64,000 nt of DNA from Phyllobacterium sp. YR531 (GCF_000282595.1 NZ_AKIZ01000014.1:272088-336087), one strand, 5' to 3'; shown: positions 45,998 to 54,920, counted from the first letter of the stretch. Notes: generated by a model from the letters alone, not told the origin. Program-made: numbers and translations.

Positions 45998-46816
45998 ATG
46001 AACACTACCTGGTCTCGCTTCAACATCGCTTCGCTGGTTCTGGGCTTCGCTTTTCTTTACCTGCCCATTGTCCTGCTGGTGATCTATTCCTTCAATGAAT
46101 CCCGTCTGGTCACAGTCTGGGCCGGCTTTTCAACGAAATGGTACACATCGCTGTTCAACAATCAGGCTTTTATCGACGCGGCATGGGTCACTATTCGCGT
46201 CGGTCTGATTTCCGCGACATTTGCCACCATTCTCGGCACTCTCGGGGCCTTGGCGATGACACGTTACACGCGTTTTCGCGGACGCATGCTGTTTTCCGCG
46301 ATGATATATGCGCCGCTGGTTATGCCTGAAGTGATTACCGGCCTGTCACTGCTCCTGCTGTTTGTCGCTATCGGTCTCGACCGCGGTATTTTGACAGTGA
46401 CACTCGCACACATCACTTTTTCCATGTGCTTTGTGGCTGTGGTGGTCCAGTCGCGGCTTGTTACATTTGACCGCTCGCTGGAAGAAGCGGCCATGGACCT
46501 TGGCGCGACGCCTGTCACCACTTTCTTCAAAGTGACCTTGCCGGTTATCCTGCCAGCAGTTGTTTCCGGCTGGATGCTAGCTTTCACCCTGTCCCTTGAT
46601 GATCTGGTTATCTCCAGTTTCACATCAGGTCCGGGCGCTACCACCTTGCCGATGCGCATCTACTCGCAGGTGCGTCTGGGCGTTACGCCGGAAATCAATG
46701 CGGCCTGCACAATCCTTATCGCCATCGTTGCCGTCGGCGTGATCATAGCCTCAATTGCCAATAAGCGCCGCGAGGTCAACCGTGCCCGCGACGAGCAAGC
46801 GGCCGCGAGGAACTAA
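45998..46816 (+). CDS. potI: putrescine ABC transporter, permease
   Basis: A 272-residue permease, partner of PotH. Six hydrophobic segments and the coupling motif EEAAMDLGATPVTTFFKVTLPVILPAVVSGW are visible. The ATG at 45998 begins one base after the potH stop; the frame is open upstream inside potH but that part is not coding. Last gene of the operon; a composite repeat follows. Confidence 0.95.
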   Translation: MNTTWSRFNIASLVLGFAFLYLPIVLLVIYSFNESRLVTVWAGFSTKWYTSLFNNQAFIDAAWVTIRVGLISATFATILGTLGALAMTRYTRFRGRMLFSAMIYAPLVMPEVITGLSLLLLFVAIGLDRGILTVTLAHITFSMCFVAVVVQSRLVTFDRSLEEAAMDLGATPVTTFFKVTLPVILPAVVSGWMLAFTLSLDDLVISSFTSGPGATTLPMRIYSQVRLGVTPEINAACTILIAIVAVGVIIASIANKRREVNRARDEQAAARN

Positions 46817-46833
46817 CGCGGATTGGCGCTGCC

Positions 46834-47074
46834 TTATCTCCCCCCTTTGTGGGGGAGAACGGATTTTCTTGAATTTAGCCTCTTCGCTAAATTCTTAGAA
46901 AATCCAAGAGAGGGGATCATTTCCCTAAATCGTATACAGTCGTTTTTGGCATCTAGAGACGGTGTTTCAACCGGAGATAGAATCAACCGATAGGCACTTT
47001 CCCCTCTCTTGTGATTTCTGGCACTTAGCAAGGGCTAAGATGCCGAAATCACTTTCTCCCCCACAAGGGGGGAG
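46834..47074. repeat. composite intergenic palindrome (copy B)
   Basis: This is the mirror image of the element at 32909-33080. Unit E2 (46834-46917) is in forward orientation, containing CGGATTTTCTTGAATTTAGC and AAAATCCAAGAGAGGGG. Unit E1 follows in reverse complement (47000-47074), containing CACTTTCTCCCCCACAAGGG. The spacer is about 80 bases instead of 15. Placed between potI and the VOC gene. Confidence 0.8.
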
Positions 47075-47085
47075 ATAAAGGGGCG

Positions 47086-47454
47086 CTACAACAAGATAAC
47101 TTGCATCAACTCAATGCGATTGCCGAAAGGGTCGTATACATACCTGCGGGCATAGCCATCCAACGGCTGGTCTTCGCTCGTTAAAAACCCGTTGGCTTCC
47201 AATAGTGTTGTCAGCGCATCCAGATCATCAACGATAAAAGCCGGGTGTGCTTTCCGTGCCGGTTGGAAGCCCGGTTCGACACCGAGATGTACTTTGACGC
47301 TGCCGTTTTCAAACCAGCATCCACCTCTTGAAGCAAGTTGAGACGGCTTCGGTACTTCCGGTATGCCAAGCAGGCCATCATAGAAGCTGCGCGCTGCCGG
47401 TTCCTCGCCAGCTGGCATGGCGAGTTGAACGTGATCCAACTTGAGTATGATCAC
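47086..47454 (-). CDS. VOC family protein (glyoxalase/dioxygenase superfamily)
   Basis: A 122-residue single-domain VOC protein: KLDHVQLAMPAGEE at the N-terminus, HPAFIVDDLDALTTLLEANGF in the middle and YVYDPFGNRIELMQ at the C-terminus, containing the metal-site Glu. The start is GTG at 47454 with GGAGG nine bases upstream. It follows the AsmA gene by 19 bases and is probably co-transcribed with it. Substrate unknown. Confidence 0.85.
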   Translation of the reverse strand: MIILKLDHVQLAMPAGEEPAARSFYDGLLGIPEVPKPSQLASRGGCWFENGSVKVHLGVEPGFQPARKAHPAFIVDDLDALTTLLEANGFLTSEDQPLDGYARRYVYDPFGNRIELMQVILL

Positions 47455-47473
47455 GATGGATTTTCCTCCGGCT

Positions 47474-49372
47474 CTACTGCGAAATAATCGGTGAAATGAA
47501 CGGATTATCCCATGAGCCGCCGATAAAGAACCGCGTGTGATTGAATACGGGTTCAGGCTTCGGAGCGTCGGCGGGGGCAGCTTCTGCGGGAGCAGGCACG
47601 GTGACAGGAGCAGCAAAGTCACCGGTCAAAGCAAGGCTCTTGCTCATCAGAGTCACAATGCCCGCAAATGTCAGTGTGCCAAGCTTGTTCTGGATTTGCG
47701 CGGTTTCAAGTGCCGCAACGCCGTCCATGATATTGGCTTTTAGTTCCAGCCTGTCGAGTGCAAGCCAGGCATCGGTCTTCTCGTTAAGGCTGAAAAACCG
47801 ATCTGTTTTGGCTTTGCTGAGCAAGCGGTTGAGATCAATGCTGCGGATTTGACCATTGCCAAAACGCATGGAAAGGGTGCCTTTGGCGCTGTTCAATGCA
47901 GTCGACCAACGTTTGATTGGCCCCTTCAGCACAAGAGAAACGGTGCCTTTGCCGAGTTCAAAACGATTGCCAAGCCCAAGCAGTGAGGCAATCGAGGCGC
48001 TGTTGACGTCAGTACCGTTCAACCGCAACTCACCCGTTGTTCCGGCCTCAGGTTCATCCGCGAGCTGAAAGCTGCCTGCAATCGATCCATCAAATGCAGT
48101 TGCATCGCCAATATCGAATATTGCGCGGCCGTTGCGCACTTGCGCTGTCGCTGCCACGTTCGAAAGGCTCACATTTCCCGCGGTTGCCTTTTGGGTGGAA
48201 ACCCGCAGGTCGAGATTGAGCTGTTTGAGGAAGGCCGTGCTGATCACACTGTCTGAGCCGGCAGTGCCATCGGGTAGCGGCATGATGCCCGAAAATACCG
48301 AGCGCAGGTCCAGCGTCTCGAAAGCCAATGTCCCGTTGATTCCAAGTGGAGTGCCGTTAGCCGCATTATCGAGGGTGACCTCAATAACACCCTTGGCCGG
48401 ATTGTCGTTCAGCGTGGCAGTCAGGCTATCCAGCTTGACGCGGGTCGATGAGCCGGTGACGGAAGCATCAAGTGTAAAGCTGCCGATGGGCGCTGCGGGA
48501 ATTTCGGCCATTCTCGACCATTCCAGCGTCCGCCGTAACGATGGTGAAGTGAGGGAAAGGGTTCCTTCGAAAAACCGGTCCTTGGCAATATTGGCGGAGC
48601 CATTGAACGAAAGCGTCAAAGGTGTCGAGCTGAGATTGATCTGCATCGGGCTTGCGCCACCCGCCAGCAACAGCAATGCCTTGCTGGCGGAGCTATCGAT
48701 TTCCGTCTCCTCGCCGTGCCATATGGCCTTGCCCTGAAAGCTCGCTACACCTGAAGTCTGCGGCCAGTCAAAAACACCGCTTATGCTGGAAATCTGTTCT
48801 TCCGCGCCATTGATTGGCCGTTTGAATGTTACCATCGCATCTTCGAGCCGCACGCGTCCGAATGGCTGTGATGAAACTGCACTCATGTCTGGCTTGGCAG
48901 GATTTGCGACAATGGCGGCCTTCGCTTCGCGCATGACATCGCCGATGCGGCCATCGCTCTTGGCAAGAGCTTCGCCAATATCCGACAGGCTCTTGATCGG
49001 CTCATCAAGGACAAAGCGCGGCCTGACGATCTTGGTCTCGGTAAATTCTATCTTTCCCATGAGCGCCGAGACGAGAGACAGATCAACCTCGATGCGTTCC
49101 GCCTGCATGAAAGGTGCGCCATCGCTAGCCCAAGGGTTGCGGATCGTCACGTCGCCCATTGATGCGGTGAATGTTGGAAAGAACGAGATGTGAGGCGCTT
49201 GCTTCGCTTCGACACCATAGCCTGTCCAGTTGCTGATCTCCTGAACCAGACGCGCCCGGATGAGGTCGGTGCTGACAAGGCTTGGCAAGGCAACAAGTAT
49301 CCCACCGGCGATGAGCGCCAATACCAGGATAGTCGCGAGAAGGTTTCTTGGCCTTAGCCAGGACATGGGCAT
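47474..49372 (-). CDS. AsmA family protein
   Basis: A 632-residue envelope protein with one N-terminal membrane anchor (LLATILVLALIAGGILVALPSLV) and a long periplasmic beta-rich region. The AsmA N-domain (about 30-150) and C-terminal AsmA_2-like region (GTVSLVLKGPIKRWSTALNSAKGTLSMRFGNGQIRSIDLNRLL) are recognisable. It ends in an Ala/Pro-rich stretch. AsmA-like proteins are thought to help move phospholipids between membranes. An ATG two codons inside is an alternative start. Confidence 0.88.
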   Translation of the reverse strand: MPMSWLRPRNLLATILVLALIAGGILVALPSLVSTDLIRARLVQEISNWTGYGVEAKQAPHISFFPTFTASMGDVTIRNPWASDGAPFMQAERIEVDLSLVSALMGKIEFTETKIVRPRFVLDEPIKSLSDIGEALAKSDGRIGDVMREAKAAIVANPAKPDMSAVSSQPFGRVRLEDAMVTFKRPINGAEEQISSISGVFDWPQTSGVASFQGKAIWHGEETEIDSSASKALLLLAGGASPMQINLSSTPLTLSFNGSANIAKDRFFEGTLSLTSPSLRRTLEWSRMAEIPAAPIGSFTLDASVTGSSTRVKLDSLTATLNDNPAKGVIEVTLDNAANGTPLGINGTLAFETLDLRSVFSGIMPLPDGTAGSDSVISTAFLKQLNLDLRVSTQKATAGNVSLSNVAATAQVRNGRAIFDIGDATAFDGSIAGSFQLADEPEAGTTGELRLNGTDVNSASIASLLGLGNRFELGKGTVSLVLKGPIKRWSTALNSAKGTLSMRFGNGQIRSIDLNRLLSKAKTDRFFSLNEKTDAWLALDRLELKANIMDGVAALETAQIQNKLGTLTFAGIVTLMSKSLALTGDFAAPVTVPAPAEAAPADAPKPEPVFNHTRFFIGGSWDNPFISPIISQ

Positions 49373-49630
49373 TTCCGAGATTTACTATCGTTGTGTCAGA
49401 AACCAACGAACAATATTTGCAACGCCATTCACGGTTTAGCCATCATGGATAGCAATTCAAGTCGATATAGCGTCTTTCTGGCAATTTTATTGCGTGTGAA
49501 CAGCATTGCAGCCGTTTTTATCCCTGCCAGCATGATTTTTCTGGAGCAGGAATGGGCAAATTGTGGTCTATTGTGTCTCGGGCAATCGCGAGCCCATTTA
49601 TGGACTGCATATTTTATAAAGGAAATAATT

Positions 49631-49987
49631 ATGAGTAATTGCAACGCTGCCCATCACGATAATCACGATCACAAACATGAGGCAGGATGCGGTCATACCG
49701 CCATTCGCCACGGTGATCACGTTGATTATCTTCACGATGGTCACCTCCACCATCCTCACGGTGACCATATCGATGAGCATGTCATTGAGGTCAGCGAGAA
49801 GAACCCTGCGGAATGCACACCGGACCATCATTGTGCCGGTCATGATGCATCCCATGTACATGGACCGGGTTGTGGCCACGAGGCTGTTCCACATGGCGAT
49901 CACATTGATTATCTGGTTGATGGCCATTTGCATCATCCGCATGGCGATCATTGTGACAATCACGGACCCATCGAAATCGTCGCCTGA
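49631..49987 (+). CDS. histidine-rich putative metal-binding protein with internal duplication
   Basis: A 118-residue protein with 29 histidines and 6 cysteines. Two 32-residue repeats lie exactly 61 residues apart (19-50 and 80-111), each following G-C-G-H-x-A-x-x-H-G-D-H-[VI]-D-Y-L-x-D-G-H-L-H-H-P-H-G-D-H. No signal peptide, so it should act in the cytoplasm, probably buffering zinc or another soft metal. Relatives are often mislabelled threonine dehydratase. AAAGGAAA precedes the ATG. No recognisable Zur box upstream. Confidence 0.85.
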   Translation: MSNCNAAHHDNHDHKHEAGCGHTAIRHGDHVDYLHDGHLHHPHGDHIDEHVIEVSEKNPAECTPDHHCAGHDASHVHGPGCGHEAVPHGDHIDYLVDGHLHHPHGDHCDNHGPIEIVA

Positions 49988-50047
49988 TCACAAAAACGGA
50001 TTGTGCTTCTGTTATTCGCAGAAGCGCCGCCCGTGATGCTGATGCGC

Positions 50048-50629
50048 TTACAAAGCCGCCAAAGCTTGTGATTGATGTGTCTGGATGTCCGGCTCATCAT
50101 TTCCGGAGAAAAGCCAATTGCGATAGCGTTCGGCTACGACGCGCAATTGCTCGTCGCTCGCTTTCATTGCCTCGTAAACGATGAATGGGTCGCTCCATTG
50201 CAGGCCGCAGCGATTGGCGGTCACCCGCAGCGGATTGAGTATCTCCTGCAATGGCATGATGTTCGCGCCGCCAGTTGTATAAGCGGAAGGCGTATTGCCA
50301 GCCGTTACAGCAAGCAGCAGCGGCTTGCCCTCAAGCAACCGACCCTCATTTTCATAATTGATATAATACATGCGTGTCAGAACGGCGTTCTGCCAAGCTT
50401 GGAGGATAGGCGGGGCGCTGTACCATTGAATGGGAAACTGGAAGACGATGCGGTCTGCGGCTAAAAGCCTTGCGACCTCTTTATCCGTATCGATAACATT
50501 GTCCGGATAGGCCGCCTGCACATCGAAAGTTTCGACACCGGGCAACTCCGTAATGTTCTTTACCAAGGCCTTGTTGGCGCGTGACTCTTTGAAGTCCGGA
50601 TGAAATACAAGAACAAGGGTTTTAACCAT
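50048..50629 (-). CDS. NAD(P)H:quinone oxidoreductase, flavodoxin-like fold
   Basis: A 193-residue Flavodoxin_2 family enzyme (KefF/MdaB/NQO type). The FMN-binding start VLVFHPDFKESRANKAL, VFQFPIQWYSAPPILQAWQNAVLT and LAVTAGNTPSAYTTGG are characteristic. Expected to reduce quinones by two electrons. AAGGAGA lies 6 bases before the ATG. Stand-alone gene downstream of pdhS on the same strand. Confidence 0.88.
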   Translation of the reverse strand: MVKTLVLVFHPDFKESRANKALVKNITELPGVETFDVQAAYPDNVIDTDKEVARLLAADRIVFQFPIQWYSAPPILQAWQNAVLTRMYYINYENEGRLLEGKPLLLAVTAGNTPSAYTTGGANIMPLQEILNPLRVTANRCGLQWSDPFIVYEAMKASDEQLRVVAERYRNWLFSGNDEPDIQTHQSQALAAL

Positions 50630-50718
50630 GACAATCTCCTTTACATCAGGAAATTGCCAGTCGTAGCCTTATTCTTCCAATTGATGATTGATATACCCCG
50701 CTATTGATGTGGTTTATA

Positions 50719-53700
50719 TCACTCAGCCAAAACCCTCGTGGAAGGGAATGTAATTTCTACCATCGTGCCGCGTCCCGGGCTGGAGTCGATGTGGAAATTT
50801 GCCCGGTTTGCTTCCGCCATGGCCTTGGTCAGTGGCAGGCCTAGACCGGTTCCATCGCTACGCACATTGCCCGGTGTGGTAATCTGCTTGTAGGGCCGCA
50901 AGGCTTGTTCAACCTCCTGCCGGGTCATGCCAATCCCCGTGTCACGCACTCGCAACAGCACATCGCCGCTGGCTTCATAACTTGTGGAAACGATGACCTG
51001 CCCGCCGGGGCCGGTGAAACGCACCGCATTGGAGAGAAGGTTCAACGCAATCTGGGTGATCGAGCGATTGTCCGCGACGATGTCAGGCAGGCGTGAAGTC
51101 AGGCTGGAGCGGATGATGACACGTTCGCGATTGGCCTGCGGCTGCATGATCGCAACAGCCTCTGTCAGTGCATCGTTCAGCGAAACCGCTTCGAAATTCA
51201 TCTCAACAGCGCCAGCCTCGATCTTGGAAATGTCCAGAAGATCATTGACCAGTGACAGCACGTGATTGCCGGAGCGGCTGATGTCATGCAAATAATCGCG
51301 GTAGCGCTCACTGCCGATAGGGCCGAACTTCTCGTCAGCCATCAACTCCGAAAAGCCTATGATGGCATTGAGTGGCGTGCGAATCTCATGGCTGATGCGT
51401 GCCAGAAATTCACTTTTTTGCGTCGATGTACGTTCCGCCTCACGCTTTGCGCTGACGAGTTCTTCTTCCGCGCGCTTCCAGTGGGTGATATCACGCAGCA
51501 CGACACAAAAGCCCTTGGAGGCATCCAGCTTGCCAATTGTCATGAATAGCGGAATGAACCGGCCCTGACTCTCCCGGCCAATGACTTCGCGTCCATCATT
51601 GAGCAAGCTGGCGACGCCATTATCGGAGAGGCTGTTGAGATAATCCATGGCCGCACGCTGGCTCTCGATTGCAAACAGCAACGAGAATGCCTTGCCGCTG
51701 ACCTCATCCGGCTCATAGCCGAACAGTGCAGATGCGGAATGATTGACTGACCGGATAGAACCGGCTGAATCGAGCAGGATCACACCATCCGTAGCCGTAT
51801 CGAGAATAGCATTCAGTTCGTCGATACGCGTCTGCAGAAGCAGACGTTCGCTTTCATCAAAGTGGTTCGCGGCTTTCACCTGCGGCGACAGAGCCAGAAG
51901 CAAGGCCCGTGACCCCGCGCCACTTTCATCATTCCAGCGTACCGCCTGTAAATGCGCTTCCACACGAAGCGTCGAGCCGTCATTGCGGCGAAGGTTCATG
52001 CCGCTTTCGTCTTCATCCTCGTCATCTTCCGCACTATCGGCAAACAGCGTGCTCAACCCGCCTGCGGCATTGATCGCCTCTGCATTCTCATATGCGATCG
52101 TTTCAAGCATGGCGCTGTTGGCGTAGAGAATCTGTCCTTCACGGTGAATCAATACAGCGAGCGGCAAGGCAGCAAGAATAGACGTATCAACTCCTTGGCG
52201 GGCCTGTTCGCGAATGTCGCTGGCAAAATCCTTGGAGGGTGTTTCGGGCGCTGTGACCGAGGCTTTGACGGCAAATCCCGGTCCGACGACCTCCGCGTCC
52301 GGAACGTTGGATTTGACCTTTGCCAGCGGTGTATTTGCGTCGGGAACTTCGGCAGTTTTCTGCGTTGCAGCCGCGGCAGGTTCAGCCAGAACCTCGCGGC
52401 GCAATCTTTCAGCGATTTCGCGAAACGCGTTGCGCTCTGCATCGTTAAGGCGCCCGTCATTCTGCAGGCTTCGCTGCGTCTTGAGCGCCACGACATTGCT
52501 CGGTTCCGGCGATGTTAAAGACAACGCGGGCGTTTCGCCCGCAAACATATCGCTCTCGCTGACTGGCGCCTGGTCAACGGCAGTATCAGTCTCGTTTGAT
52601 TCCAATGTCGCGCCAACGCCATCAGGGATATCCGCAACATCGCCCATCTTCGCAATACCAAAACCGCGAAATCCCATAAACGCCCGTTCGCGTGAATAAA
52701 TCGGCAGTGCCGCCAGCTCGATTGGTACGCGCAGGCTGGTTCCTTGGATCGGCCAGAGGACCGAACGCCCGGACCACGTATCGCGCCGCTCCAGCAGCCC
52801 GGCGATTTCGCCATCCGCGTCGAAACCGTAAGCCGCTGCCACATCCCGGAAAGACTTGCCGATAACATCAGCGGAAACTGGTCCTACTGCCGCGGCAAAC
52901 TCCGGTGAAATTTCGCTGAAGTTCGCCTGTGCATCGACCTTCCACACAAACCGCGCTGTAGCGTCGGTAGGCTTGTAGTAGAAGGCTTCAGAAGTTCGCT
53001 CATCCACATCTGCAACAGTTTCTGTTGCTTTGATGTCGGCAGGTACAGATGGTTCCGGCACAGACTGTTCGAAAGACAGTTGAGCTTGCGGTGCAATGCT
53101 CACCTCAATATCAGGAACAGGTGCAGCCGGGATCAGATCGGCCACGGGAGCCGTTTGCCGGTTATCTTCTGGTTCGATTGCCAGGAGAAGATGCAGGGCA
53201 GGGCTGTCAGTCAGGCGGGCTATGCCTGTTGGCACTGCGCCGTTTGATGTAGCGACGGGACGCTTCACCAGACGATTACGCTCATGCCGAACCTCGCGTA
53301 CCAGATCGCTGAGATTCTTGTCGTTAAAGCTCAATCTGGAAAATTGCTGCGATGCGGCAATCACCGCCCCCGAACCATTAACAATGGCTGCATGGGTCGT
53401 CTCGTCGCCGAAGCCTTTTATTGCCAGAGCTGCGATCTGAGCATCGGAACTCGCACGGTCAATATTGGCAATGGTCAGCAGAATGGCCTGCTCCCCACGC
53501 GGCAGCACAAGATCGCTTGCCTGAAAAGTCAGAATGCGGCTGGTGAGGCCAAAGGCGGCACGCAAAGAAACCGTGCGTCCATGGCCGATGGAGGGGAAAC
53601 CGTCCAGCGCTTTCAATTGCCGCTGCGCCTGAACGCTCAGAACTTCGCCTGCATTGAGTATATCATCGACCGTTGCATAGCCAAGCATGGCCGCGCCTTG

Positions 53701-53826
53701 GCCATTGGCCCATATGACATGGGTCAGATCCGGCGAAATGACCACGAGCGCATCGCCATTGGCAAAGTGCTCGCGAATTTCATCGAGAACGGCAATGTCG
53801 ATGAACGGGTAAGTTCCAGACGCCAT
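50719..53826 (-). CDS. pdhS: cell-cycle sensor histidine kinase PdhS
   Basis: A 1035-residue soluble kinase, the same length as Brucella PdhS, which partners DivK and marks the old pole. N-terminal PAS-like segments (about 1-120, 290-400, 570-640) and a PAS just before the kinase core (about 675-790, LLDSAGSIRSVNHSASALFGY) precede the HisKA domain. The phospho-acceptor is H813 in ARISHEIRTPLNAIIGFSELM. The HATPase domain has N, G1 (VRDTGIGM) and G2 (DGTGLGLPLTKAM) boxes. Residues 420-560 are low-complexity. No membrane segment, consistent with a cytoplasmic polar kinase. Confidence 0.9.
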   Translation of the reverse strand: MASGTYPFIDIAVLDEIREHFANGDALVVISPDLTHVIWANGQGAAMLGYATVDDILNAGEVLSVQAQRQLKALDGFPSIGHGRTVSLRAAFGLTSRILTFQASDLVLPRGEQAILLTIANIDRASSDAQIAALAIKGFGDETTHAAIVNGSGAVIAASQQFSRLSFNDKNLSDLVREVRHERNRLVKRPVATSNGAVPTGIARLTDSPALHLLLAIEPEDNRQTAPVADLIPAAPVPDIEVSIAPQAQLSFEQSVPEPSVPADIKATETVADVDERTSEAFYYKPTDATARFVWKVDAQANFSEISPEFAAAVGPVSADVIGKSFRDVAAAYGFDADGEIAGLLERRDTWSGRSVLWPIQGTSLRVPIELAALPIYSRERAFMGFRGFGIAKMGDVADIPDGVGATLESNETDTAVDQAPVSESDMFAGETPALSLTSPEPSNVVALKTQRSLQNDGRLNDAERNAFREIAERLRREVLAEPAAAATQKTAEVPDANTPLAKVKSNVPDAEVVGPGFAVKASVTAPETPSKDFASDIREQARQGVDTSILAALPLAVLIHREGQILYANSAMLETIAYENAEAINAAGGLSTLFADSAEDDEDEDESGMNLRRNDGSTLRVEAHLQAVRWNDESGAGSRALLLALSPQVKAANHFDESERLLLQTRIDELNAILDTATDGVILLDSAGSIRSVNHSASALFGYEPDEVSGKAFSLLFAIESQRAAMDYLNSLSDNGVASLLNDGREVIGRESQGRFIPLFMTIGKLDASKGFCVVLRDITHWKRAEEELVSAKREAERTSTQKSEFLARISHEIRTPLNAIIGFSELMADEKFGPIGSERYRDYLHDISRSGNHVLSLVNDLLDISKIEAGAVEMNFEAVSLNDALTEAVAIMQPQANRERVIIRSSLTSRLPDIVADNRSITQIALNLLSNAVRFTGPGGQVIVSTSYEASGDVLLRVRDTGIGMTRQEVEQALRPYKQITTPGNVRSDGTGLGLPLTKAMAEANRANFHIDSSPGRGTMVEITFPSTRVLAE

Positions 53827-54018
53827 TATTGTTTAGCAGCTCCGCAGCGGACGTCGCATTCATACGAAGTCCTTAATACTTTATTAATAATAGCCACAAG
53901 GGCGCACGTCCACAGTCAGGCTCTTGTCTGGCAGCTCTTTCTCTTGGTTTAGTTAACTTGCGCCTGCACTTTGTAATCGTCCCCATAATAATTTCTGAGC
54001 AAAATCAACAGGAAATGG

Positions 54019-54046
54019 TGCAGCGCAAGAAAAATGTTGCAATGCA
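54019..54046 (+). promoter_or_regulatory. two TGC-N3-GCA sites upstream of phasin
   Basis: TGCAGCGCA (54019-54027) and TGCAATGCA (54038-54046) lie 75-100 bases before the phasin ATG. TGC-N3-GCA is the core bound by PhaR, the repressor of phasin genes in Paracoccus and relatives, so control by polymer level is plausible. Confidence 0.45.
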
Positions 54047-54120
54047 CAATAAATGAGTCTATATACGGTCCATCAAACAACTTGCAGAGACAAACATCTG
54101 CACCAAGGAAGGGCCTTATT

Positions 54121-54576
54121 ATGAGCAAGACTGCTAAACAGACTGCCGACGCATTTGCAATTCCTGCCTTCGATGCAACCGCTGTAACCGATCAGGTTCG
54201 CGAATTCACTGAAAAGGGCGTTGCCCAGTCCAAGGAAGCTTATGCCAAGATCAAGGATCAGGCAGAAGCTGCACAGAAGACTCTCGAATCAACTTTCGAA
54301 ACTGCACAGTCCAACAGCACTGCAATTTCGTTGAAGGCGCTGGCTGCCCTGCGCACCAACACAGAAGCTGGCTTTGCACACATCGAAGCTCTGTTCGGCG
54401 TAAAGTCGTTCGGCGAAGTTATCGAACTGCAGACTGCATTTGTTCGCAAGCAGGCTGAAGCAATCACCGGCCAGGCTAAAGAGCTTCAGGCTGTTGCTTC
54501 CAAGGCAGTTGAAGAAATCTCCGCACCGGTCAAGTCCGCTGTAGAGAAGGCAATCAAGGACGTTAAGGTAGCCTAA
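54121..54576 (+). CDS. phaP: phasin (polyhydroxyalkanoate granule protein)
   Basis: A 151-residue Phasin_2-type protein, strongly amphipathic and helical, alanine/lysine/glutamate-rich (EKGVAQSKEAYAKIKDQAEAAQKTLESTFETAQ...EKAIKDVKVA), lacking Cys and Trp. It coats PHB granules in the cytoplasm. AAGGAAGG 8 bases before the ATG gives a strong ribosome binding site, and codon choice looks biased as in highly expressed genes. Directly followed by an anti-SD sRNA whose terminator is the first one downstream. Confidence 0.93.
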   Translation: MSKTAKQTADAFAIPAFDATAVTDQVREFTEKGVAQSKEAYAKIKDQAEAAQKTLESTFETAQSNSTAISLKALAALRTNTEAGFAHIEALFGVKSFGEVIELQTAFVRKQAEAITGQAKELQAVASKAVEEISAPVKSAVEKAIKDVKVA

Positions 54577-54594
54577 TAAGGCACTTACGTTAGG

Positions 54595-54711
54595 TATTCT
54601 CCTGCGGCATTCCTCCTCCCAGCCGCCGGGGACGCGAGAACCGGCACCTCCTCCCGCCTCGTTCTCGCAATAATGGAAAAGGCCGGGTCCTCCCCCCGGC
54701 CTTTTTTCTTT
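54595..54711 (+). ncRNA. alpha-r14-type sRNA with anti-SD loops (copy 2)
   Basis: Three hairpins in the + orientation. Stem GCGGC/GCCGC (54604-54626) has loop CCTCCTCCC at 54612-54620. Stem GCGAGAAC/GTTCTCGC (54634-54668) has CCTCCTCCC at 54647-54655. The terminator stem AAAAGGCCGGG/CCCGGCCTTTT (54677-54705) has loop CCTCCCCCC at 54689-54697 followed by a T-run. The plan is the same as the minus-strand copy near 6.9 kb, while stem sequences are unrelated, as expected for family members conserved mainly in the loops. It begins about 20 bases after the phasin stop, so it could be processed from the phasin 3' UTR or made from its own promoter. Confidence 0.85.
54677..54710 (+). terminator. Rho-independent terminator (phasin/sRNA)
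   Basis: GGCCGGG pairs with CCCGGCC around a 7-base loop, followed by TTTTTTCTTTTTC. It serves both the sRNA and any read-through from the phasin gene. Confidence 0.92.
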
Positions 54712-54825
54712 TTCATAACAGGCTGGCGCGTTTTTTTGGGAATGTCGCTGCCTTTTGTTGCATCAGGTGCTTGCAAAAAGCATCAATTCTCCGTATGTGA
54801 CGCCAAGTCAAAAACTTGACGGTGT

Positions 54826-54902
54826 GCGGTCGTAGCTCAGTTGGTTAGAGCGCAGGATTGTGGCTCCTGAGGTCGGTGGTTCGAATCCACCCGTCCGTAC
54901 CA
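54826..54902 (+). tRNA. tRNA-His (GUG)
   Basis: A 77-nt cloverleaf with anticodon loop TTGTGGC (anticodon GTG), D-arm GCTC...GAGC, T-arm GGTGG-TTCGAAT-CCACC and encoded CCA. The discriminator is A73 with U72 and no G-1:C73 pair, the alphaproteobacterial tRNA-His type. The acceptor stem contains a U5:U68 mismatch. Its 3' end is one copy of a direct repeat found again at 56360. Confidence 0.95.
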
Positions 54903-54920
54903 TTCACCACTCCCCAGCAT
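54889..54920 (+). repeat. attachment-site-like direct repeat, left copy (tRNA-His 3' end)
   Basis: ACCCGTCCGTACCATT (16 bases, covering the tRNA 3' end) is followed by CACCACTCCCCAGCAT. It recurs 1.47 kb downstream with one substitution and one inserted C in 33 bases. Typical of integration into the 3' end of a tRNA gene. Confidence 0.8.
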
